Below are positions 57,463 through 64,000 of a stretch of 64,000 nt of DNA, one piece after another. Under the pieces are notes generated by a model. It was not told the DNA's origin. It saw nothing but the letters and a program-made list of their open reading frames with translations, and made no database searches. The stretch covers positions 620,658 to 684,657 of the forward strand of contig NZ_LMOZ01000002.1 in assembly GCF_001423695.1 (NCBI RefSeq). Reading direction: 5' to 3'. The translations under genes were made by a program, and so were the position numbers. Numbering within the stretch: position 1 is the first letter of the stretch; each line of letters starts with the position of its first letter. Origin of the DNA: Leifsonia sp. Leaf336. GTDB taxonomy: Bacteria > Actinomycetota > Actinomycetes > Actinomycetales > Microbacteriaceae.

Positions 57463-58112
57463 TGGCCACCGAGGTCGGCGTGATCGGCGACGAGCCGTTC
57501 CGCCCGGAGGTCGTGTCGTCCGAGATCGTGTTCCACGGCAAGATCTGGGACGTCCGCCGCGACACCTTCCGCTACAACGGCGAGGAGATCACGCGCGAGT
57601 ACGTCGACCACACGGGCGCCGTCGCGGTGCTCGCGCTCGACGACGACGGACGCGTGCTGCTCATTCGGCAGTACCGGCACCCCGTGCGGCACCGCGACTG
57701 GGAGATCCCGGCCGGCCTGCTCGACATCCATGGTGAGGAGCCGCTCGCCGCGGCCCAGCGCGAGCTGGCAGAGGAGGCCGACCTCCAGGCCGGGCAGTGG
57801 CATGTGCTGGCCGACATCTTCACCAGCCCCGGCGGCAACGACGAGGCGATCCGCATCTACCTGGCCAGGGACGTGCGCCCGACCGGTGAGGCGTTCGCCC
57901 GCGAGGCCGAGGAGGCCGACATCGAGGTCGCGTGGGTTCCGCTCGAGGACGCGGTGGACGCCGTGCTCCAGCGCCGCGCGCACAACGCGCCCCTGAGCAT
58001 CGCCGTGCTCGGCGCCCTGGCCGCGCGCGAGCGGGGCTGGGCGACCCTCGGCGCCGCCGACGCTCCCTGGCCGAGCCACCCGAAACTGAGCACGTCGAGC
58101 GCCGAGGGATGA
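57462..58112 (+). CDS. NUDIX hydrolase, ADP-ribose pyrophosphatase type
   Basis: The 216-residue protein has the Nudix box G-x5-E-x7-REUxEE in GLLDIHGEEPLAAAQRELAEEADL at about residues 86-108 and the preceding VLLIRQYRHPVRHRDWEIPAG, both typical of ADP-ribose pyrophosphatases. It should split ADP-ribose or a related dinucleotide. It is coupled to pyrG (TGATG) and to xerD (ATGA), the standard order in many actinobacteria. Confidence 0.9.
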   Translation: MATEVGVIGDEPFRPEVVSSEIVFHGKIWDVRRDTFRYNGEEITREYVDHTGAVAVLALDDDGRVLLIRQYRHPVRHRDWEIPAGLLDIHGEEPLAAAQRELAEEADLQAGQWHVLADIFTSPGGNDEAIRIYLARDVRPTGEAFAREAEEADIEVAWVPLEDAVDAVLQRRAHNAPLSIAVLGALAARERGWATLGAADAPWPSHPKLSTSSAEG

Positions 58113-59014
58113 CCCTGGAGGCGGACGTGGACGCCTACCTGAGGCATGTCGCCATCGAGCGCGGCCTCTCGGCGAACACGGTCGCCGCGTACCGGCGCGA
58201 CCTCGCCGTCTACGCCGCGTGGCTCGCCGAGCAGGGCGTCGACGACGTTCGCGGGGTGTCCGGCGCGACCGTGTCGGGCTACCTCGCCCACCTCGGGTCG
58301 CGCGAGGAGTCGCCGCTGACCGCGACCTCCCTCGCCCGCATGCTGTCGACGGTGCGCGGGTTCCACCGGTTCCTGCTCGAAGAGGGCCGGGTGGAGGTCG
58401 ACGCCGCGCGCGATGTGCGGCCTCCCAAGCTGCCGAGCACGCTGCCGAAGGCGATCAGCGTCGACCAGGTCGCCGCGCTGCTGGCGGCGACCGACGGCGA
58501 CGAGCTCGACGACCTCCGCGACAAGGCGCTGCTGGAGCTGATGTATGCCACCGGCGCTCGTGTCAGCGAGGCGGTCGGGCTGAACGTCGACGACGTGATC
58601 GACACCGACGTGGTGCGCCTCACCGGCAAAGGGTCGAAGCAGCGCATCGTGCCGCTCGGCAGCTTCGCGCAGGCCGCCGTCGCCGCCTACCTGGTGCGCG
58701 CGCGCCCGGTGCTCTCGGCGCGAGGCCGGGCCACGCCCGCGCTCTTCCTCGGGATGCGCGGCGCCCGGCTGTCGCGCCAGAACGTCTGGCTGATCATCCG
58801 CGCGGCCGCGGAGCGCTCCAACCTCGGCATCGAGATCTCGCCGCACACCCTCCGGCACTCGTTCGCCACCCACCTGCTCGCCGGGGGCGCCGACGTGCGC
58901 GTCGTGCAGGAGCTGCTGGGCCATTCGTCGGTGGCGACGACGCAGATCTACACGCTGGTGACGGCCGATGCGCTCCGCGATGTGTACGTGTCGGCTCACC
59001 CGCGGGCGCGGTGA
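58109..59014 (+). CDS. xerD: Tyrosine recombinase XerD
   Basis: The 301-residue recombinase should act at the chromosome dimer-resolution site near the terminus. It has an N-terminal SAM-like DNA-binding domain (about 1-100) and the catalytic set Arg151 (YATGAR), Lys near 174, His246/Arg249 (HTLRHSFATHLLAGGADVRVVQELLGHSS), His272 and Tyr281. Core-gene context (pyrG, nudix, parA, scpAB) supports XerD rather than a phage integrase. Its last 19 bp overlap the convergent acetyltransferase gene. Confidence 0.93.
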   Translation: MTLEADVDAYLRHVAIERGLSANTVAAYRRDLAVYAAWLAEQGVDDVRGVSGATVSGYLAHLGSREESPLTATSLARMLSTVRGFHRFLLEEGRVEVDAARDVRPPKLPSTLPKAISVDQVAALLAATDGDELDDLRDKALLELMYATGARVSEAVGLNVDDVIDTDVVRLTGKGSKQRIVPLGSFAQAAVAAYLVRARPVLSARGRATPALFLGMRGARLSRQNVWLIIRAAAERSNLGIEISPHTLRHSFATHLLAGGADVRVVQELLGHSSVATTQIYTLVTADALRDVYVSAHPRAR

Positions 59015-59517
59015 CGCCCCCGCGGCGCCTTGCGGTAGAGCCAGACCAGTACCTTCGGCCCCTCGCCGGTGACCCGTGACGGCGTGAAGCCCAGCTTGTC
59101 CAGCACCCGGAACGACGGCGCGTTCCACCTCTCGACGGTCGCCCACAGCACGGGGATGCCGCTCTCGAACGCGGCGTCGGCGACCGCGGCCGCCGCCTCG
59201 GTCGCGTAACCACTGCCGACATGACGGCGCAGCAGCTCGTAGGCGAGTTCCGGCTGGGCGGCTGTCGCCCGCCCGATCACCAGGCCGCAGTAGCCGACGG
59301 CCTCACCGGTGTCGGCCACCTCGATCGTATAGAGGCCGAAGCCGACCTCCTCGGCCGCGTGGCGCTGAGCGTCGAGCCGGTCGCGCTCCTGGTCGAGCGG
59401 CAGCAGCTCGCGCGACGGGGTCTCGGCGATGAGCTCCCGGTTCCACTCGGCGTCCCGACCGTCGCGGAGGCGCAGGCGCAGACGTTCGGTGGTGAGCTCG
59501 GGCGGCATCGTCGGCAC
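58996..59517 (-). CDS. GNAT-family acetyltransferase (RimJ/RimL-like)
   Basis: The 173-residue protein has the RimJ-type opening LTTERLRLRLRDGRDAEW, a central strand GYCGLVIG, the acetyl-CoA loop in LAYELLRRHVGSGYATEAAAAVADAAF and the closing NAPSFRVLDKLGF. GTG 59517 is chosen because TACGCT (59529-59524, minus strand) lies 6 nt before it. ATG 59508 is the alternative. It runs tail-to-tail with xerD, sharing 19 bp of coding sequence. Substrate unknown. Confidence 0.8.
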   Translation of the reverse strand: MPTMPPELTTERLRLRLRDGRDAEWNRELIAETPSRELLPLDQERDRLDAQRHAAEEVGFGLYTIEVADTGEAVGYCGLVIGRATAAQPELAYELLRRHVGSGYATEAAAAVADAAFESGIPVLWATVERWNAPSFRVLDKLGFTPSRVTGEGPKVLVWLYRKAPRGRHRARG

Positions 59518-59593
59518 GCGCACAGCGTACGCCCTGAGGACCCGCCGCCGTCACGCCGACGTAGCCGTGAGCACGCGGATAGGATGGACGGAA

Positions 59594-60544
59594 GTGAACA
59601 GGCCTGCAACGGCCGCCGATCGACAGAGGACGAGGAACAGCCAGGTGACGCGCAACGACGAGGTCAGGACGGAGCTTCCCGGCATGGACACCGCAGCCCT
59701 CGCCGCACCGCTCGGACCCACCGGACGACCCCTGCGCGCGTTCCCGGCACCGGCCGAGCTGACCCAGCACGGGCCGGCCAAGATCGTCGCGCTGTGCAAT
59801 CAGAAGGGCGGGGTCGGCAAGACCACGACCTCCATCAACCTCGGCGCCTCCCTCGCGGAGTACGGCCGTCGCGTGCTCGCCGTCGACTTCGACCCGCAGG
59901 GCGCCCTGTCGGCCGGCCTCGGAGCGCAGACCCACGACGTCACGACCATCTACGACCTGCTGCTGAACCGGCACGCCGACGTGCAGGAGGCCATCCAGTC
60001 GACCGGCACGCCCGGCCTCGACATCATCCCGGCGAACATCGACCTCTCGGCCGCCGAGGTGCACCTGGTCAACGAGGTGGCGCGCGAGCAGATCCTCGCC
60101 GGCGTTCTGCGCAAGGTCTCCGCCGACTACGACGTCATCCTGATCGACTGCCAGCCGTCGCTCGGCATCCTCACCGTCAACGCGCTGACCGCCAGCCACG
60201 GCGTCCTCATCCCGTTGGAGTGCGAGTACTTCGCGCTGCGCGGTGTCGCCCTCCTCATCGAGACCATCGACAAGGTGCGCGAGCGGCTCAACCCGGCGAT
60301 CGAGCTCGACGGCATCCTGGCCACGATGTACGACTCCCGCACGCTGCACTCGCGCGAAGTGCTCGAGCGCGTCGTCGACGCCTTCGGCGACCGCGTGCTC
60401 GAGACCGTGATCTCGCGCACGGTGAAGTTCCCGGACGCGTCGGTCGCGGCCACCCCGATCACGCAGTTCGCGCCGGAGCACCAGGCGGCGGAGGCCTACC
60501 GCCAGCTGGCGAGGGAACTGATCTTCCGTGGCGCCGTCGCCTGA
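59594..60544 (+). CDS. ParA/Soj-family ATPase
   Basis: The 316-residue protein has the deviant Walker A KGGVGKTTTSINLG, LAVDFDPQGALSAGLG and VILIDCQPSLGILT of ParA ATPases. It is the ParA paralogue usually found before scpA in actinobacteria rather than the oriC-linked ParA, with a variable N-terminal stretch of about 65 residues. GTG 59594 follows TAGGAT (59580-59585) by 8 nt; GTG 59645 is an alternative with a weak SD. It overlaps scpA as annotated by 17 bp. Confidence 0.9.
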   Translation: MNRPATAADRQRTRNSQVTRNDEVRTELPGMDTAALAAPLGPTGRPLRAFPAPAELTQHGPAKIVALCNQKGGVGKTTTSINLGASLAEYGRRVLAVDFDPQGALSAGLGAQTHDVTTIYDLLLNRHADVQEAIQSTGTPGLDIIPANIDLSAAEVHLVNEVAREQILAGVLRKVSADYDVILIDCQPSLGILTVNALTASHGVLIPLECEYFALRGVALLIETIDKVRERLNPAIELDGILATMYDSRTLHSREVLERVVDAFGDRVLETVISRTVKFPDASVAATPITQFAPEHQAAEAYRQLARELIFRGAVA

Positions 60545-61421
60545 CGACCTCCCCGCCGAACCCGCGGTGACGCCGAAGGGCACGTCGTTGTCACTTCCGG
60601 AGGCCGAAAGCGACAACAACGTGCCCCTCGCCGAGGCCGACAGCGGGTTCCGCGTCGCGGTGGGAACCTTCGAAGGGCCTTTCGACCTGCTGCTGTCGCT
60701 GATCAGCAAGCACGAACTCGACATCACCGAGATCTCGCTGAGCCGCGTCACCGACGAGTTCATCGCGTACCTGCGCCGGCTCGACGCCGACGAGAGCCTC
60801 GACGAGGCGAGCGAGTTCCTGCTCGTCGCGGCGACCCTCCTCGACCTCAAGATCGCGGGCCTCCTGCCGCAGGGCGAGCTCGTCGACGCGGAGGACGTGG
60901 CGCTGCTGGAGGCGCGCGACCTGCTGTTCGCGCGCCTGCTGCAGTACCGCGCGTTCAAGGAGGCCTCGGCCTGGTTCTCGGCACGGCTCGACACGGAGGC
61001 CGCTCGGCACGCGCGCACGGTGCGGTTGGAGGACAAGTACCGCCAGCGCACGCCCGAGCTGGTCTGGACCCTCACCGCCGACGATTTCGCGGCCCTCGCG
61101 ACGCTGGCGATGACGCCGCGCGAGATCCCCGTCGTCGGGCTCGACCACCTGCACGCGCCGCTCGTGAGCATTCGCGAGCAGGCGGCGGTGGTGGTCGGGA
61201 TGCTGCGCAGCGGCGATCAGCTGTCGTTCCGGCAGCTCGTCGCCGGCGCCGAGCAGAAGGGCGTCGTGATCGCGCGGTTCCTCGCCGTGCTCGAGCTGTA
61301 CAGGCACGCGGCCATCGCGTTCGAGCAGCTGGAGCCGCTGGGCGAGCTGACGCTGCGGTGGACGGCCGAGCACTGGTCGGAGGAGAACCTGTCGAACCTG
61401 GGAGCGGATTATGACGGTTGA
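60528..61421 (+). CDS. scpA: Segregation and condensation protein A
   Basis: The kleisin-like subunit bridges SMC heads with ScpB. The conserved core begins FRVAVGTFEGPFDLLLSLISKHELDITEISLSRVTDEFIAYL. The C-terminal winged-helix part ends SEENLSNLGADYDG. From GTG 60528 it has 297 residues, with the 57-bp family A repeat encoding about 19 residues of its N-terminus (KGTSLSLPEAESDNNVPL). GTG 60621, inside the repeat, would give 266 residues and still include the whole core, so the start is unresolved. GAGGG at 60511-60515 slightly favours 60528. Confidence 0.9.
   Translation: MAPSPDDLPAEPAVTPKGTSLSLPEAESDNNVPLAEADSGFRVAVGTFEGPFDLLLSLISKHELDITEISLSRVTDEFIAYLRRLDADESLDEASEFLLVAATLLDLKIAGLLPQGELVDAEDVALLEARDLLFARLLQYRAFKEASAWFSARLDTEAARHARTVRLEDKYRQRTPELVWTLTADDFAALATLAMTPREIPVVGLDHLHAPLVSIREQAAVVVGMLRSGDQLSFRQLVAGAEQKGVVIARFLAVLELYRHAAIAFEQLEPLGELTLRWTAEHWSEENLSNLGADYDG
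60574..60630. repeat. 57-bp inverted repeat, family A copy 4, in the scpA 5' region
   Basis: It has the same 57-bp length and core arms as the intergenic copies, GGGCACGTCGTTGTC and GACAACAACGTGCCC, with a less well paired centre (CACTTCCGGAGGCCGAAAG). It starts 29 bp after the parA stop, the same kind of position as the other copies, but lies within the annotated scpA frame, which it passes through without a stop. Confidence 0.9.
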
Positions 61422-62025
61422 CGGAACCGAGCTGGAGACCGAGCCGGCAGGCGTGGAGGACGCGCAGATCGAGCGCGCGCTGGAGGCGATCCTGATGGTC
61501 GCCGACGAGCCGATGAGCCTCGTGACGCTGGCGACGGCCGTCGGCGCGCCCGTCAAGCGCGTGCGCGCGGCCATCGACACGCTGGTCGCCGACTACGACG
61601 GCGAGGCCGACGCCGACGGGAGGCCGGGCGTGCGCCGCGGCTTCGAGCTGCGGGAGGTGGGCGGCGGCTGGCGCGTCTACGTGCGACCCGAGTTCGACGC
61701 CGTCGTCTCCGGCTACGTGCTGCAGCAGAACCCGACCCGGCTCTCGCAGGCCGCGCTCGAGACGCTGGCCGTGATCGCGTACAAGCAGCCGATCAGCCGC
61801 GGGGCCATCGCCTCCATCCGCGCCGTCAATGTGGACTCGGTGGTGCGCACCCTGCTCGGCCGCGGCCTCATCACCGAGCTGTTCACCGACAGCGAGACCG
61901 GCGCGATCAACTACGGCACGACCGACCTGCTGCTGACCCAGCTCGGCATCAACTCGGTCGACGAGCTGCCCAAGATCTCCCCGCTGCTGGCGGACGGCGC
62001 AGACGGGTTCGACGATGTCCGGTGA
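61411..62025 (+). CDS. scpB: Segregation and condensation protein B
   Basis: The 204-residue protein has tandem winged helices: IERALEAILMVADEPMSLVTLATAVGAPVKRVRAAIDTLVADY and LSQAALETLAVIAYKQPISRGAIASIRAVNVDSVVRTLLGRGLI, the ScpB pattern. It forms a dimer that binds ScpA. ATG 61411 lies within the end of scpA (11-bp overlap). The order parA-scpA-scpB-rluB-cmk is conserved among actinobacteria. Confidence 0.94.
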   Translation: MTVDGTELETEPAGVEDAQIERALEAILMVADEPMSLVTLATAVGAPVKRVRAAIDTLVADYDGEADADGRPGVRRGFELREVGGGWRVYVRPEFDAVVSGYVLQQNPTRLSQAALETLAVIAYKQPISRGAIASIRAVNVDSVVRTLLGRGLITELFTDSETGAINYGTTDLLLTQLGINSVDELPKISPLLADGADGFDDVR

Positions 62026-62788
62026 CGCGGGCGGCGGCCAGGCCGCGCAGGGCGAGCGGCTGCAGAAGGTGATGGCGGCGGCCGGAGTGGCCTCCCGCCG
62101 CGTCTCGGAGGACCTGATCGTCGCAGGCCGGGTGACCGTGAACGGCCAGGTGGTCACCGAGCTCGGCCGGCGCGTCGACCCGGCGACCGACCGGGTCGCC
62201 GTCGACGGCACCGCGGTGCAGCTCGACACCTCCCGCCGCTACGTCATGCTCAACAAGCCGGTGGGCGTGGTGAGCTCGATGCGCGACGAGCAGGGCCGCC
62301 CTGATCTGTCCCGGTTCACGGCCGGCTACGCCGAGCGGCTGTTCAACGTCGGGCGGCTCGACGCCGAGACCTCGGGCCTCCTCATCCTCACCAACGACGG
62401 GGAGCTCGCCCACGTGCTCGCCCATCCCAGCTTCGGCGTGACCAAGACCTACATCGCGCGCGTGCGCGGCACCGTGACCCCCCAGACCATCGGGCGCCTG
62501 ACGAAGGGCGTCGAACTGGAGGACGGCCCGATCGCGGCAGACAAGGCTCGGCTGCTGCAATCGCGCTCGGGCGGCGGCGACAGCCTCGTCGAGCTGACGC
62601 TGCACTCGGGCCGCAACCGCATCGTCCGCCGCATGATGGCCGAGGTCGGGCACCCGGTGATCGAGCTCGTCCGGCGGCAGTTCGGGCCGCTGCACCTCGG
62701 CACCCTGAAGATCGGCGCCATGCGCGACCTGACGAAGGACGAACTGGGCGCGCTGCTGACCATCTCGCGCGAGGGGGAGCGCAGCTGA
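62015..62788 (+). CDS. RluB/RsuA-family pseudouridine synthase
   Basis: The 257-residue enzyme has an N-terminal S4 domain (ERLQKVMAAAGVASRRVSEDLIVAGRVTVNG) and the RsuA/RluB catalytic domain with Asp in NVGRLDAETSGLLILTNDG and the family GRNRIVRRMMAEVGHPVIELVR. It should isomerise a uridine of 23S rRNA; RluB (position 2605) is the usual assignment in this operon. ATG 62015 overlaps scpB by 11 bp. Its gene is followed by an independent -10 box for tyrA. Confidence 0.92.
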   Translation: MSGDAGGGQAAQGERLQKVMAAAGVASRRVSEDLIVAGRVTVNGQVVTELGRRVDPATDRVAVDGTAVQLDTSRRYVMLNKPVGVVSSMRDEQGRPDLSRFTAGYAERLFNVGRLDAETSGLLILTNDGELAHVLAHPSFGVTKTYIARVRGTVTPQTIGRLTKGVELEDGPIAADKARLLQSRSGGGDSLVELTLHSGRNRIVRRMMAEVGHPVIELVRRQFGPLHLGTLKIGAMRDLTKDELGALLTISREGERS

Positions 62789-62829
62789 CGCGGCCGAGCG
62801 TGGCCGTGCCCACTGACTAAGGTGGATCC

Positions 62830-63918
62830 GTGAACGATTCCCCCTCGCGCCTCGCCGGGCCGGTCCGCGTCGTCGGGGCCGGGCTCCTCGGGGCCTCCGT
62901 CGGGCTGGGGCTGCGCGCCCGCGGCGTCGACGTGCTCCTCGCCGACGCCTCGCCCGCCCACCTGCGGCTGGCGGCCGATTATGGCGCGGGCCGACCGGAC
63001 GACGGGGGAGCGGAGCCGGCGCTGATCGTGGTGGCCGTGCCGCCGGACCTCGTGTCGCGCGTCGTCGCGGAGGAGCTCGCCGCGCATCCCGCGGCAGTGG
63101 TCACCGACGTCGCCAGCGTCAAGGGCGCGCCGCTCGCCGAGCTGCAGGAGACCGGGCTCGACCTCTCCCGCTACGTGGGGTCGCACCCGCTCGCCGGCCG
63201 TGAGCGCGGCGGCCCGAGCGCCGCGCGCGCCGACCTGTTCATCGGCCGCCCGTGGGTGGTCTCGGCCCGCCCGGAGAACCCGCGCTCCGCGGTCAACCTG
63301 GTGGAGGCGCTCATCCTCGACCTCGGCGCGACACCGATCGAGATGGCCGCCGCCGACCACGACGCCGCCGTCGCACTCGTTTCGCACACCCCGCAGATCG
63401 TGTCGTCCCTGATGGCGAAGCGGCTCGCGGCCTCTACTGACGCAGCCCTGGGGCTCGCCGGACAGGGCGTGCGCGACGTGACGCGCATCGCCGCGAGCGA
63501 GCCAGAGCTGTGGGTGCAGATCCTCGGCGCCAACGCGCCGGCGATCGTGCAGATCCTGCGCGCCTACCGCGACGACCTCGACCACGTGCTCTCGGCCCTC
63601 GACGACGTCGACGCCGCCGGCTCCCGCCGCGCCATCGCCGAGGAGATCGCCGGAGGCAACCTCGGCGTCTCCCGCCTCCCGGGCAAGCACGGCCAGGACA
63701 AGCGCTTCTCGAGCCTGATCGTCATGGTCGACGACCGCCCCGGCGAGCTGGCGCGGCTGCTCGCCGAACTCGGCGAGCTCGACGTGAACCTGGAGGACCT
63801 CCGCCTGGAGCACTCCCCGGGCGCCCCGTTCGGTCTGGCGGAGATCGCCGTGCTCCCCGAGGTGTGGCAGCGCACCGTGACCGACTTGACCGACCGCGGC
63901 TGGAGGCTCGCAGGATGA
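62830..63918 (+). CDS. tyrA: Prephenate dehydrogenase with an ACT domain
   Basis: The 362-residue enzyme oxidatively decarboxylates prephenate toward tyrosine. It has the Rossmann motif VVGAGLLGASVGLGLRARG, the catalytic His in SHPLAGRERGGPSAA, and DHDAAVALVSHTPQ. A C-terminal ACT domain (about residues 295-362, LIVMVDDRPGELARLLAELGELDVNLEDL) is probably for feedback control by tyrosine. GTG 62830 follows TAAGGT (62818-62823) by 6 nt. cmk overlaps its stop in ATGA. Confidence 0.93.
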   Translation: MNDSPSRLAGPVRVVGAGLLGASVGLGLRARGVDVLLADASPAHLRLAADYGAGRPDDGGAEPALIVVAVPPDLVSRVVAEELAAHPAAVVTDVASVKGAPLAELQETGLDLSRYVGSHPLAGRERGGPSAARADLFIGRPWVVSARPENPRSAVNLVEALILDLGATPIEMAAADHDAAVALVSHTPQIVSSLMAKRLAASTDAALGLAGQGVRDVTRIAASEPELWVQILGANAPAIVQILRAYRDDLDHVLSALDDVDAAGSRRAIAEEIAGGNLGVSRLPGKHGQDKRFSSLIVMVDDRPGELARLLAELGELDVNLEDLRLEHSPGAPFGLAEIAVLPEVWQRTVTDLTDRGWRLAG

Positions 63919-64000
63919 CCGACTCGCACACCCGCATCGACGCAGACGGCCCGATCGTCGTCGCCGTCGACGGCCCCGCCGGCAGCGGCAAGTCGTCGGT
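63915..64000 (+). CDS. cmk: Cytidylate kinase, N-terminal part
   Basis: Only the first 28 codons are present. The P-loop GPAGSGKSS with preceding VVAVD matches CMP kinase, and the scpAB-rluB-tyrA-cmk order agrees. It begins in ATGA with the tyrA stop. In some actinobacteria Cmk is fused to the GTPase Der; whether that is so here cannot be seen. The gene leaves the window on the right. Confidence 0.8.
   Translation, partial: MTDSHTRIDADGPIVVAVDGPAGSGKSS

Noticed and set aside
58109-59014. Integrase of a mobile element
   Set aside because: The recombinase lies in the conserved pyrG-nudix-xerD-parA-scpAB run and has XerD length and motifs; there are no att-like repeats or cargo.

Overview
This 64 kb window is high-GC chromosomal DNA from an actinobacterium, most likely a member of the Microbacteriaceae close to Leifsonia. 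That assignment is inferred from gene content, gene order, many GTG starts and compact ATGA-coupled operons; no rRNA gene is present to confirm it. There is no rRNA, tRNA, CRISPR array, transposase or prophage. No gene-free stretch exceeds 300 bases; the longest is the roughly 280-base leader of infC, then the 213 bases before argC.

Layout. 1-31 kb is a mosaic of metabolic, transport and regulatory genes. These include an old yellow enzyme with a HAD hydrolase, NAD(P)HX dehydratase, a GT87 mannosyltransferase-like protein, a thiamine-binding protein, an MFS pump, a two-component system with an extra membrane protein, and the methionine genes metX and metY. They are followed by a PRTase, ung, an asparagine-synthase-like protein, an EXPERA-like membrane protein, an SMR pump, a lipoprotein, a YtrA-type GntR/ABC operon, an amidase, a PLP decarboxylase and gamma-glutamyltransferase. 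31-40 kb holds translation genes: DUF1844, infC-rpmI-rplT with a long structured leader, a SpoU methyltransferase and pheST, interrupted by an ArsR/SRPBCC pair. 40-47 kb is the arginine operon argCJBDFH (no argG or argR), preceded by a short Arg-rich leader peptide. 47-49 kb has mpg and a SatD-like regulator with a membrane partner. 49-64 kb is the core run tyrS, tlyA, nadK, recN, pyrG, nudix, xerD, parA, scpA, scpB, rluB-like, tyrA and the start of cmk.

Regulatory architecture. At 22 loci a TANNNT -10 box lies 6-8 nt before a start codon, so leaderless transcription appears to be the default here, and this rule settles several start codons. Genes inside operons instead use ATGA or TGATG coupling.

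Most interesting signals. (1) A family of four 57-bp near-perfect inverted repeats: three lie between convergent genes, and one lies inside the 5' coding region of scpA, in frame (57 = 19 codons). (2) A leaderless 18-codon ORF before argC with six Arg codons in its last ten sense codons, followed by alternative stems: a candidate arginine attenuator. (3) Three TCAGG-N8-CCTGA sites at exact 29-bp intervals over the promoter of the satD-like gene, the middle one filling the -35/-10 spacer. (4) Three tandem 20-21-bp repeats before pheS that duplicate its -10 box. (5) infC apparently starting at ATC behind a leader with mutually exclusive stems. These are readings of the sequence only; none has been tested.
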